This document shows positions 8,320 to 16,252 of a DNA stretch of 64,000 nt, in pieces. The stretch's first letter is position 1; the number at the start of each line of letters is the position of its first letter. The notes under the pieces were generated by a model. That model had not been told where the DNA came from, searched no databases, and worked only from the letters and a program-made list of their open reading frames with translations. The translations under genes were made by a program, and so were the position numbers. Source of the stretch: Neobacillus cucumis (GTDB lineage: Bacteria; Bacillota; Bacilli; Bacillales; Cytobacillaceae); contig NZ_JAFBEX010000005.1 of assembly GCF_016908975.1 (NCBI RefSeq), positions 124,001 to 188,000 of the forward strand, given 5' to 3'.

Positions 8320-9084
8320 CTAGTTAATGATAGGGACTGCGTTATAATACTCCTCCAGTGTGATTCCCTTGCTCATAATGGTTTTTGCTAGAGCGGTTCC
8401 AACGTATCGGATATGCCATGGTTCATACTCATACCCTGTAATGGACGTTTTGTTATCGGGATAGCGAATAATAAATCCATAATCGGCAACATGGTCTTGC
8501 AGCCATTTCGCCTCTTTGGTCCCCGCGAAACAATCTTCTGCGGCACACTTTCCATTACCGCCTGTGACATCAATGGCAAGACCAGTTTCATGTTCACTCG
8601 TCCCCGGCAGAGCAGAATAGGTGACGGCATTTTGGTAGCCATCTTGGTTTTCATAATAATTAAATAAAGTCTCTTGGGACTGATAGGAACGAAAGGCTGA
8701 AACTCCGATTAGTATAATGCCTTGTTCCTTGGCCCCGGCGAATAACCGTTCAATGGCAGCCGCCGCTTCCTTCTTCATTTTTCGCTTTTCTTTTTGGCTG
8801 TCAAGATAAGGGATATTTGGGGTTACTAAATCACTTGGTACATAACCTTCTGGGAGTCGGTTTTGCTTGTTAATAAGGACAGATAAACTCTCCGGATTTT
8901 GAACCACCTCGACTTTGTTTGAATCAGTGGAGTAACTAGTTTTAGTTGAAGTGGCTGTTGTTTGCGAAACAGAAACTTGTGTTTTTATTTGAGTATGTGT
9001 ATTGTTCGGTGCTGATTGCTCTTTTTGAACGCATCCTGTCAACCATAATGGAATAGTTAACAGGATGAGGCCTTTTTTTAACAT
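8320..9084 (-). CDS. D-alanyl-D-alanine carboxypeptidase lipoprotein, M15B (VanY/YodJ type)
   Basis: Zinc carboxypeptidase that trims the terminal D-Ala of peptidoglycan stem peptides outside the membrane. The N-terminus is a lipoprotein signal with lipobox LTGC, Cys18 being the lipidation site, then a Ser/Thr-rich linker to about residue 60. The catalytic domain shows the LAS/M15 motifs SEHETGLAIDVT (zinc ligands His165 and Asp172) and EPWHIRY (Glu221, His224). The length of 254 residues fits YodJ of B. subtilis. It is convergent with the preceding small gene and divergent from a secreted C39-like peptidase gene. Confidence 0.9.
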   Translation of the reverse strand: MLKKGLILLTIPLWLTGCVQKEQSAPNNTHTQIKTQVSVSQTTATSTKTSYSTDSNKVEVVQNPESLSVLINKQNRLPEGYVPSDLVTPNIPYLDSQKEKRKMKKEAAAAIERLFAGAKEQGIILIGVSAFRSYQSQETLFNYYENQDGYQNAVTYSALPGTSEHETGLAIDVTGGNGKCAAEDCFAGTKEAKWLQDHVADYGFIIRYPDNKTSITGYEYEPWHIRYVGTALAKTIMSKGITLEEYYNAVPIIN

Positions 9085-9376
9085 TGTTTTCTTCCTACCT
9101 CTTTTCCAAATATACTTTTTCGGAGTAAAAAGGGCTTTGTGAACAAAGTTTTTAATTTATTAACATTTGATTCCACATTTCACTGAATTCCGCGGGTGTC
9201 CTCATAAATCTCCAAAAAAACTATTTTAAAAATCATTTCTTAATTTTTTCTTAAGTAAATTTTTGTGAGTTTTTTCAAAAAAAATATTTAAGTTTACCTT
9301 AAGGAATGGGTGATAGGATTCGAGTTGTTGGAGAGTATTTCCGACTCGGAATAGAGAGAGAATAGGGGGATAATAA

Positions 9377-10210
9377 GTGAAGATAAAAATAATTGCCGTT
9401 ATATTAGCTTTAGGGCTGCTTATCAGCGTCGGCTATGTGAAGGCACAAAAAACAGATTCTACCACAAATACAATTGAAACTAGTACTGAAAATGGTGAAA
9501 TTACACAAGAAGAAAAAAATGTTTCCAACGAAACTGATTCCAATACAGATGGATCAGAGGAAACGGAATCTCAAAATGAAAAGCAAACTCAGACTCAAAA
9601 TGTGGTACCTGATGCGAGTGGAAAAATAGTCATTAATGATGTACCGCATATTCAGCAGATGCCTGAATTGCCACGCGGATGTGAGGTTACTAGTTTAGCA
9701 ATGCTCCTGCAGTATGCGGGTGTTTCAGTTGATAAAATGTCACTTGCAAAAGAAATTAACACGGTTCCTTTCCGTGACCAAAATGGTGTTCATGGAAATC
9801 CAAATGAGGGCTTCGTTGGTGATATGTATTCATTTGATAATTCCGGATATGGAGTATACCATAGCCCGATAGCAGTTTTAGCTGAAACCTATTTACCAGG
9901 TAGAATAATAGATTTAACAGGTCAAAGTATTGATTCTGTCTATAAGTTGATAAAATCTGGATCACCTGTTTGGGTTATTACTAATTCAAGATTTGCCTCA
10001 CTTCCTCAAAGTGAATTTAGTGTTTGGAATACACAAACTGGAACTGTCCAAATCACCTATCGAGAGCATAGTGTTTTAGTGGTTGGTTATGATGATAATT
10101 ACGTATACATAAATGACCCATTAGCAGCTCAATCCTATAAAGCTGTTCCAAGGGGTAGTTTTGAGGAGTCATGGGTACAAATGGGGAAACAAGCTGTTAG
10201 TTATCAATGA
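9377..10210 (+). CDS. Secreted C39-like (YvpB-type) cysteine peptidase family protein
   Basis: An exported protein: a basic and hydrophobic signal at residues 1-23, then an acidic Ser/Thr/Asn/Gln-rich linker to about residue 78, then a peptidase C39-like domain. The catalytic Cys102 is in PRGCEVTSLAMLL, His231 is in REHSVLVVGYDD and Asp247 in INDPL, the papain-like order. Unlike bacteriocin-processing C39 domains it is not fused to an ABC transporter. The start is GTG behind AGGGGGAT. The cellular substrate is unknown; a cell-wall-associated protease or amidase role is inferred from export and from the neighbouring carboxypeptidase. Confidence 0.82.
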   Translation: MKIKIIAVILALGLLISVGYVKAQKTDSTTNTIETSTENGEITQEEKNVSNETDSNTDGSEETESQNEKQTQTQNVVPDASGKIVINDVPHIQQMPELPRGCEVTSLAMLLQYAGVSVDKMSLAKEINTVPFRDQNGVHGNPNEGFVGDMYSFDNSGYGVYHSPIAVLAETYLPGRIIDLTGQSIDSVYKLIKSGSPVWVITNSRFASLPQSEFSVWNTQTGTVQITYREHSVLVVGYDDNYVYINDPLAAQSYKAVPRGSFEESWVQMGKQAVSYQ

Positions 10211-10255
10211 AACAAAAATAACTAAAGTCGTAGTAGCTCAAATACCGAAAAATGG

Positions 10256-10290
10256 AAAAAGTCCTGAATCATAGATTCAGAACTTTTTTA
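10256..10290 (+). terminator. Rho-independent terminator
   Basis: CTGAATC and GATTCAG pair around ATA, extended by AAAAAGT with ACTTTTT. A T-run follows. Confidence 0.8.
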
Positions 10291-10353
10291 AATTTATGGA
10301 ATAAAGATAGCAATATACTTGAAAAATATTGTTAAATAGTTTAATATAACACA

Positions 10354-10371
10354 TTGTTACGTATTTAACAT
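10354..10371. promoter_or_regulatory. Rex-like operator upstream of yjlC-ndh
   Basis: TTGTTACGTATTTAACAT has the 18-bp geometry of Rex sites (TTGTGA-N6-TCACAA, or TTGTTA-N6-TAACAA in related Firmicutes) with one arm mismatch. A weaker TTGTTAAATAGTTTAATA lies at about 10329. In B. subtilis the homologous yjlC-ndh pair is repressed by Rex when NADH/NAD+ is low. The site is inferred from pattern and context. Confidence 0.5.
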
Positions 10372-10514
10372 AGTGTTTATAGTATTAATTGATTTTACGA
10401 ATTTAGAAGCTTTATCAAATTAATTGAAGGGCAAATTAAGAAGCCTACAAAAAATTCTATTTGGTGATTTCTTTGTTTTGATTCTTAATTGGCCAATTGA
10501 AAGGGGAATTAGTT

Positions 10515-10937
10515 ATGGTAGAAGTTATGGACAGACCAAAGTCAGAACAAACGAAAGTAGAACAACTAGATGTGCTTGATCAGTTGTTAAAGCCTGAGGT
10601 TCAGGAATCCTTGACCGCTTTAGTAGAACAGTTGCCAAAATTAACCGAACTTGTGAATATATTAACAAAATCGTATGATTTTGCCCAGTCGGTAGCAACT
10701 GATGATGTATTAAAAAGTGATACGATTGGAGCAATCACTGAGATTGTAGAACCTATTAAAGATTCAGTGAAAGGTATTGCTGCTACTGCAATTGAAGCAA
10801 AAGATCGTGCTGAGGAAAGTAATGACGTGATCGGATTGTTTGGACTTTTAAAAATGATTAAAGACCCTCAAGCGCAGAAGCTTTTCCGCTTTATTAACGC
10901 ATACCTTGAAGTTTCTGCAGAACGTTCAGCGAAATAA
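10515..10937 (+). CDS. yjlC: DUF1641 protein YjlC, partner of NADH dehydrogenase
   Basis: A 140-residue, helix-rich soluble protein of the DUF1641 family, found next to oxidoreductases. The conserved DUF1641 core LTALVEQLPKLTELVNILTKSYDFAQSVA is followed by the C-terminal GLFGLLKMIKDPQAQKLFRFINAYL. The ATG at 10515 has AAAGGGGAATT upstream; a TTG at 10497 would put the ribosome site inside the gene. It is 36 bp before ndh, the same order as yjlC-yjlD in B. subtilis. Biochemical role unknown; co-transcription with ndh is inferred. Confidence 0.85.
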   Translation: MVEVMDRPKSEQTKVEQLDVLDQLLKPEVQESLTALVEQLPKLTELVNILTKSYDFAQSVATDDVLKSDTIGAITEIVEPIKDSVKGIAATAIEAKDRAEESNDVIGLFGLLKMIKDPQAQKLFRFINAYLEVSAERSAK

Positions 10938-10973
10938 ATTTTTCAATACATCCATACGGACGGAGGAGATCAT

Positions 10974-12152
10974 ATGTCAAAGAAAGTTGTTATTTTAGGT
11001 GCGGGATATGGCGGACTATTAGCTGCTATCAATATTCGTAAATATTTAAATAAAGATCAAGCTCAAGTTACTGTTGTGAATCAGTATCCTACTCACCAAA
11101 TCATTACTGAACTTCATCGCTTAGCAGCAGGAAGTGTTTCTGAACAAGCCGTTGCAATGCCATTAGCTAAGCTTTTTAAAGGAAAAGATATTGATCTTAA
11201 AATTGCAAAGGTTGAGTCCTTCTCAGTAGATCAAAAAGAAGTAAAATTATCAGATGGATCTACGTTATCTTATGATGCACTAGTAGTAGCTTTAGGAAGC
11301 AAAACTGCTTACTTTGGTATCCCAGGATTAGAAGAAAACAGCATGGTTTTAAAATCAGCTGACGATGCAAATCAAATCTATCAACATATCGAAGAGCGAA
11401 TTGCTGAATATGCAAAAACAAAAAATGCAGCAGATGCAACGATTCTTATTGGCGGCGGCGGTTTAACTGGCGTTGAGTTGGTAGGAGAAATTGCGGATAT
11501 CATGCCTAAACTTGCTGGGAAATATGGTGTGGACCCTAAAGAAGTAAAATTATTGCTAGTTGAAGCAGGTCCAAAAATCTTACCAGTTTTACCGGATCAC
11601 TTAATTGAACGTGCGACTGCTAGTTTAGAAGCACGTGGAGTTCAATTCTTAACAGGTCTTCCTGTTACCAATGTGGAAGGAAATGTGATTGATTTAAAGG
11701 ATGGACAAAAAATTATTGCTAATACTTTTGTATGGACTGGCGGCGTACAAGGTAATCCTTTAGTAGGTCAATCAGGTCTTGATGTAGACCGCGGTCGTGC
11801 TACTGTGAATGAATTTCTACAATCTACATCACATAAAGACGTGTTTGTGGTTGGTGACAGTGCAGTTGTTTTTGGTCCTGAAGGACGTCCATTCCCACCT
11901 ACAGCACAAATTGCATGGCAAATGGGAGAACAAACAGGATACAATTTATATGCGTTCTTAGAAAACAAATCCTTTAAAGAGTTTTCTCAAGTTAACTCTG
12001 GAACATTGGCAAGTCTTGGACGTAAAGATGCGGTAGCTACCATTGGCGCTAACTCTACTCCACTTAAGGGACTTCCAGCGTCATTAATGAAGGAAGCAAG
12101 TAATGTTCGCTACCTATCACACATTAAGGCGTTGTTTAGTTTAGCTTACTAA
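10974..12152 (+). CDS. ndh: Type II NADH dehydrogenase (NADH:menaquinone oxidoreductase)
   Basis: Single-subunit, non-proton-pumping NADH dehydrogenase that passes electrons from NADH through FAD to menaquinone at the inner membrane face. The FAD-binding Rossmann motif is VVILGAGYGGLLAA at residues 5-18. The NADH motif is TILIGGGGLTGVELVGE near 155-171. VFVVGDSAV is the second FAD contact. The C-terminus LMKEASNVRYLSHIKALFSLAY is the amphipathic membrane anchor. At 392 residues it matches B. subtilis Ndh (YjlD) over its whole length. AAGGACGGAGGAGAT-type ribosome sequence precedes it. The Rex-like site upstream of yjlC suggests redox control. Confidence 0.95.
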   Translation: MSKKVVILGAGYGGLLAAINIRKYLNKDQAQVTVVNQYPTHQIITELHRLAAGSVSEQAVAMPLAKLFKGKDIDLKIAKVESFSVDQKEVKLSDGSTLSYDALVVALGSKTAYFGIPGLEENSMVLKSADDANQIYQHIEERIAEYAKTKNAADATILIGGGGLTGVELVGEIADIMPKLAGKYGVDPKEVKLLLVEAGPKILPVLPDHLIERATASLEARGVQFLTGLPVTNVEGNVIDLKDGQKIIANTFVWTGGVQGNPLVGQSGLDVDRGRATVNEFLQSTSHKDVFVVGDSAVVFGPEGRPFPPTAQIAWQMGEQTGYNLYAFLENKSFKEFSQVNSGTLASLGRKDAVATIGANSTPLKGLPASLMKEASNVRYLSHIKALFSLAY

Positions 12153-12248
12153 ACACTATCGAAACGGTGTTTATTGTAAAAGCAGAATCTTGAATCATTA
12201 TCTTTAAAATAATATACTTCTTATGAGAATTAGGCTTTCTCAAAGTGG

Positions 12249-12285
12249 AAAACCGCAGTGTTTCAGCGACACTGTGGTTTTTTTA
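12249..12285 (+). terminator. Rho-independent terminator after ndh
   Basis: AAACCGCAGTGT pairs with ACACTGTGGTTT (one G-U) around TTCAGCG and is followed by a T-run. Confidence 0.88.
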
Positions 12286-12329
12286 TGGAAAAATCTTTGA
12301 AAAATAGTTTAGTAAAATAGTTAAAAATA

Positions 12330-12358
12330 TTGTCGTAATTCTAGTATCATGTTAGTAT
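12330..12358 (+). promoter_or_regulatory. Sigma-A-type promoter for the PyrR-controlled transporter
   Basis: TTGTCG and TAGTAT are separated by 17 bases. This would start the transcript near 12365, just upstream of the first PyrR-binding stem. Confidence 0.55.
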
Positions 12359-12374
12359 TAAGTGAATTTAAATT

Positions 12375-12405
12375 CCTTTAATTTGGTCCAGAGAGGCCAA
12401 AAAGG
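12375..12405 (+). promoter_or_regulatory. PyrR-binding loop 1 (anti-antiterminator of a pyr-type attenuator)
   Basis: The RNA forms the PyrR recognition stem: lower stem CCUUU/AAAGG, internal bulge AAUUU/AAA, upper stem GGUC/GGCC and hexaloop CAGAGA. The usual sequence is AGUC-CAGAGA-GGCU; here the closing A-U pair is replaced by a compensating G-C pair. The segment GGCAAAAG at 12404-12411 can instead pair with CTTTTGTCC at 12448-12456 of the terminator, which would be the antiterminator. Confidence 0.82.
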
Positions 12406-12444
12406 CAAAAGTAAACTTTATACATAATTGTTATTTGTATAAAT

Positions 12445-12481
12445 GCCCTTTTGTCCATTGGATAAGAGGGCTTTTTATTTT
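12445..12481 (+). terminator. Attenuator terminator in the PyrR leader
   Basis: GCCCTTTT pairs with AAGAGGGC (one G-U) around an 11-base loop, followed by TTTTTATTTT. With UMP-bound PyrR on loop 1 this stem would form and stop transcription before the transporter gene. Confidence 0.82.
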
Positions 12482-12489
12482 GCCGACCA

Positions 12490-12525
12490 TCTTTTAATCT
12501 GAGTCCCGTGAGGCTCGAAAGGAGA
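12490..12525 (+). promoter_or_regulatory. PyrR-binding loop 2 overlapping the ribosome binding site
   Basis: Downstream of the terminator a second stem matches the PyrR consensus ARUCCNGNGAGGYU exactly: AGUC (12502-12505), hexaloop CCGUGA, GGCU (12512-12515). The lower stem UCUUUU (12490-12495) pairs with AGGAGA (12520-12525), which contains the Shine-Dalgarno sequence. Binding would therefore hide the ribosome site, suggesting a second, translational layer of control. Confidence 0.75.
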
Positions 12526-12533
12526 ACGTCAAA

Positions 12534-13757
12534 ATGGATTATCGTAAAAAAACAGTTGTCGCATCAGTAGCAGGGTTAACGCTAGAGGGTATGGATATTA
12601 TGTTTATATCCTTTGCTATGTCAATGATCATTGCCCAGTTTCATATTAGCATGGTGTCTGGAGGTCTTATTTCTTCTATTACAAACATCGGTATGCTTGT
12701 TGGGGGAACGATCTTCGGTATCTTAGCAGACAGATATGGGAGAGTTATAATATTCACCTATTCCATTCTCTTATTTGCAATTGGAACAGCATTAACGGGG
12801 TTAGCCACAAATATGGAACAGGTTTATCTATTTCGGTTTATAGCAGGCTTAGGAGCAGGGGGAGAATACGGAATTGGTATGGCCCTAGTAGCTGAGGCAT
12901 GGCCAAAGGATAAACAGGGGCGTGCTTCCTCTTATGTAAGTATCGGAGCTCAATATGGAGTGATTTTGGCAGCCCTTCTTAGTGCCATGATCCTTCCAAC
13001 ATGGGGATGGAGAGGTTTGTTTTTAGTAGGTTTGGTTCCAGTCCTTTTTGCCTTTATCGTACGCAAGAACTTAAACGAATCACCTGTTTGGCTCGAAGCT
13101 CAAAATCAAAAACAACTTATGTCAAAACAAGCGAAATTAAAACAACTGTTTGTAACTCCAAGAACATCTGTTACAACAGTCGCTTTGGCTATCATGGCAA
13201 CAGTTCAAATTGCGGGATATAATGGATTAATGATTTGGCTGCCATCTATGCTTCAACAATCTCAAGGATTATCCGTTTCAAACTCAGCTCTTTGGACCAT
13301 TAGTACAGCTGTGGGAATGATTGCAGGAATGTTAACTTTTGGCCAGTTCATGGATCGCTTTGGAACGAAGCGAACATATGGAATCTTCCTTTCCGCTTCC
13401 GCTTTGGCAGTCTTTTTATATGCTTATGCATCAGGTAGTACTGCGCTATTACTTGGCGGTGCAGTTGTAGGATTCTTCTCAAATGGGATGTTTGCAGGAT
13501 ACGGTGCATTAATTAGTAATTATTATCCTATAGAAATTCGCAGTACTGCTACTAACACCATATTCAATTTTGGAAGAGCGTTAGGCGGATTATCTCCTAT
13601 TCTAGTAGGCTATATCTTACAGCATACAAATGTTACCGTTGCTATGGGCTATCTTGCGGTACTTTACTGTGTATCCTTATTAGCAATGATTAGTTTGAAA
13701 AAAGATAAGGGTAAACAAAGACAAATTAAAATCTTAACTAAAGTTGAATCTTATTAA
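12534..13757 (+). CDS. MFS transporter under PyrR control, predicted pyrimidine-related uptake
   Basis: A 407-residue, twelve-segment MFS permease of the metabolite:H+ symporter type. TM1 carries GLTLEGMDIMFISFAMS, loop 2-3 has FGILADRYGR, TM4-5 has FIAGLGAGGEYGIGMALVAE and the second-half signature is GQFMDRFGTKRTYG. The leader carries a pyr-type attenuator and a second PyrR loop on the ribosome site, so expression should fall when UMP is plentiful. That makes uptake of a pyrimidine or precursor such as orotate, uracil or a nucleoside the best guess, although the protein itself looks like general organic-acid MFS carriers. Substrate is inference. Confidence 0.8.
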   Translation: MDYRKKTVVASVAGLTLEGMDIMFISFAMSMIIAQFHISMVSGGLISSITNIGMLVGGTIFGILADRYGRVIIFTYSILLFAIGTALTGLATNMEQVYLFRFIAGLGAGGEYGIGMALVAEAWPKDKQGRASSYVSIGAQYGVILAALLSAMILPTWGWRGLFLVGLVPVLFAFIVRKNLNESPVWLEAQNQKQLMSKQAKLKQLFVTPRTSVTTVALAIMATVQIAGYNGLMIWLPSMLQQSQGLSVSNSALWTISTAVGMIAGMLTFGQFMDRFGTKRTYGIFLSASALAVFLYAYASGSTALLLGGAVVGFFSNGMFAGYGALISNYYPIEIRSTATNTIFNFGRALGGLSPILVGYILQHTNVTVAMGYLAVLYCVSLLAMISLKKDKGKQRQIKILTKVESY

Positions 13758-13824
13758 AATTTTTCAAGAAAGACTCAAGTTAAATTTCCAACTGTGTTCT
13801 ATAAAATATGATTAGCCCTAGAAG

Positions 13825-13860
13825 ATGACTTCGGTATTCATGCCGGAGTCATTTTATTTA
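13825..13860 (+). terminator. Rho-independent terminator
   Basis: ATGACTTCGG pairs with CCGGAGTCAT (one G-U) around TATTCATG, followed by TTTATTTA. Confidence 0.85.
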
Positions 13861-13877
13861 AGCAATTATAAAAAGAC

Positions 13878-13907
13878 TTTACCAAAAACTGTAACAAAAA
13901 CTTTACG
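13878..13907 (+). promoter_or_regulatory. Pho-box-like repeats upstream of the 5'-nucleotidase
   Basis: Three TTAACA-like hexamers, TTTACC (13878), GTAACA (13891) and TTTACG (13902), are spaced 11-13 bp apart, the pattern recognised by PhoP in Bacillus. A poly-A-rich spacer separates them. Confidence 0.5.
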
Positions 13908-13974
13908 AGTAGTTTAAATGAATATAAAATTCCTGAGTTATTCTTAAAGTACATCAGGAGGGAGTGATCACAAA

Positions 13975-15558
13975 TTGTTAAAATTTAAGATGATGTCTTC
14001 TTTGCTCATCTTTGGGGTTATTCTTTTTGGAAGCTACAATTTGTCCGAATCTTCACGCAATCAATCCACTACCACACATCCCACATCCAATCACTACGTT
14101 CAAGTACAATTGTTAGGAATTAATGATTTTCACGGTCAACTAAACAAGTATCGAAAGGTTTCAGGGCATATGGCAGGAGGGGCTGAATACTTAGCTGCCT
14201 ATTTAAAGAAATATAAAAAAGAAAACCCGAATACCCTGCTTGTTCATGCTGGTGACATGGTAGGAGGAAGTCCCCCTATTTCTTCTCAATTTCAAGACGA
14301 ACCCACTATTGAATTTTTAAACCTTCTGCATATTGATGTCGGTACACCTGGAAATCATGAATTGGATCAAGGCGTAAATGAAATGAAACGTCTTATTTAT
14401 GGAGGATTCAATGAAAAAACAGGTTACTTTAATGGCTCCAATACCCCTTACATTTCTGCAAATATCATTGATAAAAGAACAAATAATCCCTTGTTTCCAC
14501 CATATGTCATTAAGGAAATTGACGGTATTAAAATTGGCTTTATAGGTGTTGTCACCACCGAAACAAACCTGTATGTAACCCATGAAAATCGTAAAGAAGT
14601 AGAGATAACGGATGAAGTTTCAGCAATAAATCGAACAGCTCAACTCTTAAAGGAAAAAGGGATTAAAGCGATTGTTGTTCTCGCACATGTTTCAGCGGAA
14701 TCGAATTTATCAGGCACGAATCCCCAAGAGGCATTAGTGGAAATGGCTCCAAAAATTGATAATGAGGTTGATGTCATTTTTGCTGGTCATAGCCATCAAT
14801 ATGCGAATACCATTGTAGACAATAAACTGATTGTTCAAGCTTATTCATACGGGGAAGCTTTTTCTCAAGTAAATATTAAAATTGACCGCAATACAAAAGA
14901 TATTATTGAAAAAAGAGCAAAGATTGTTGTCACTTCACATGATGGTATAAAGCCAGATAAAGATACCGTTGCCTTATTAAAAAAGTATAAGGAAAAATTG
15001 GGTGATAAATTTAATCAAATCGTAGGATTCCTTCCTGAAGAAGTCAGCCGGAAGCAAGATGTAAATGGTGAATCTCCATTAGCGAAAATGATTGCAGAGT
15101 CTGAGCGGAAAGCCATGGGGACAGAAATTGCCATTGTTCATCAAGGAGAAATGCGAGGAAGTCTAAAGAGAGGAAATCTTACTTTAGAGGACCTTTATAC
15201 ACAATTGCCGTTTGGTCATAGTGTTAGTAAATTAATCTTAACTGGGGACCAAATTAAACTCGTTTTAGAACAGCAGTGGAGAAAGGATCAGATGAATGAT
15301 ATGTTACAAACGGTTGGTTTAACATATAAGTGGAATCCTAATGCGCCAATAGGCAGCCGAATTATCATGCTGAAGGACAGTAAGGGACAAAATCTTCAAT
15401 CTGACAGGGAATATGTGGTAGCAGTTAGTAATTATTTGGCTTCGGGCGGTGATAACTTCTCCGCATTTGAACAAGGAAGGCTTGTAGAAACTGGCCCACA
15501 AGTTGTGACAGCCCTCTTGAACTATATCAAACAACAATATCCCATGAATATGAATTGA
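13975..15558 (+). CDS. Secreted 5'-nucleotidase / bifunctional metallophosphatase
   Basis: Extracytoplasmic two-metal phosphoesterase that removes phosphate from nucleotides (UshA/YfkN/YunD family). A signal-like hydrophobic segment spans residues 7-20. The metallophosphatase domain has the ordered motifs GINDFHG (Asp51, His53), HAGDMVGGSP (Asp94), GTPGNHE (126-129) and FAGHSHQ (about 271-277). The C-terminal nucleotidase domain, from about residue 340, includes NYLASGGDNFSAF for base stacking. The start is TTG behind AGGAGGGAG; ATG codons at residues 6 and 7 are alternatives. Pho-box-like repeats upstream and two more phosphatase genes downstream suggest induction in phosphate starvation. 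Confidence 0.9.
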   Translation: MLKFKMMSSLLIFGVILFGSYNLSESSRNQSTTTHPTSNHYVQVQLLGINDFHGQLNKYRKVSGHMAGGAEYLAAYLKKYKKENPNTLLVHAGDMVGGSPPISSQFQDEPTIEFLNLLHIDVGTPGNHELDQGVNEMKRLIYGGFNEKTGYFNGSNTPYISANIIDKRTNNPLFPPYVIKEIDGIKIGFIGVVTTETNLYVTHENRKEVEITDEVSAINRTAQLLKEKGIKAIVVLAHVSAESNLSGTNPQEALVEMAPKIDNEVDVIFAGHSHQYANTIVDNKLIVQAYSYGEAFSQVNIKIDRNTKDIIEKRAKIVVTSHDGIKPDKDTVALLKKYKEKLGDKFNQIVGFLPEEVSRKQDVNGESPLAKMIAESERKAMGTEIAIVHQGEMRGSLKRGNLTLEDLYTQLPFGHSVSKLILTGDQIKLVLEQQWRKDQMNDMLQTVGLTYKWNPNAPIGSRIIMLKDSKGQNLQSDREYVVAVSNYLASGGDNFSAFEQGRLVETGPQVVTALLNYIKQQYPMNMN

Positions 15559-15669
15559 GAGTAAAATTCCACTTTCCTTAAGGTAAAGGGTTCCATTTTG
15601 AGGTGCTTTTCTTAAAATAAGTACCGAAATGACAGTCGTATTGGGATCGATACTGGTATATAAAAAAGT

Positions 15670-15700
15670 AAAACTCGCCATATTGGCGAGTTTTTTTATT
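15670..15700 (+). terminator. Rho-independent terminator
   Basis: AAACTCGCCA pairs with TGGCGAGTTT around a three-base loop, followed by a T-run. It is 110 bp past the nucleotidase stop. Confidence 0.85.
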
Positions 15701-15855
15701 GGAATACAAAAATCTTCTTTATATTAAACCTTACTTACTTGTGATACAGTTCACCGTTATGCACCCAAATGAGGTTATCTTGAATTTTTTAGATAAACTC
15801 ACTCCCTTTTAAATTGAGAAGTCTTGTCATTAATGAAGTAACCAACGAAAGTGAA

Positions 15856-16043
15856 ATAAGCGGAAATTTTTCGGTTATATGTAGCATGGAGCTCGTTTAG
15901 GGGTAAATAAGAGGAGGATTTCCGGTTATGCAAAGCAAAATTGCTTATTTTTGCATTCTTCGAGTCAATAGGCGGAATCTCTCCGTCTATTTAAGCTTTT
16001 TTTAATTATAAATACCAATTAAGCGAAATTTTTCCGTCTATTT
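15856..16043. repeat. Four-copy palindromic repeat array A (ATAAGCGGAAATTTTTCCG type)
   Basis: Four imperfect palindromes follow the pattern ATAAGCGGAAATTTTTCCGGTTAT. Their cores begin near 15861, 15913, 15973 and 16024, so spacing is about 52, 60 and 51 bp. The linkers differ. The only other such array in the window, at 60.5 kb, has the same copy number and nearly the same spacing. The 15.7-16.25 kb gap holds no gene, only this array and Pho-like boxes. Confidence 0.75.
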
Positions 16044-16131
16044 ATCAGATCGGGTGCTTAACCTGATCCCCAAACCGATAGTGTGGACCCTCATGATCCT
16101 GATGCGGGAATCAGTAGCTAGTTAATGCAAA

Positions 16132-16178
16132 TTAAACAATTTACTAAACCTTAACAAAACAACTCTCTTAATTTAACA
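16132..16178 (+). promoter_or_regulatory. Pho-box-like repeats upstream of the PAP2 phosphatase
   Basis: TTAAAC (16132), TTTACT (16140), TTAACA (16151) and TTAACA (16173) lie on an approximate 11-bp register with one slot empty. The layout resembles PhoP binding sites. It is 75-120 bp before the phosphatase start. Confidence 0.5.
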
Positions 16179-16252
16179 ATTCTTAGATATTATTTTTTAG
16201 TAAAAACTTTTATCCGTAAATTTTAGAGAATAAGAGAGGATAGGAATAAAAG

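Noticed and set aside
8413..8667. Frame antisense to the D,D-carboxypeptidase gene
   Set aside because: It overlaps conserved zinc motifs of the real gene and has no ribosome site.
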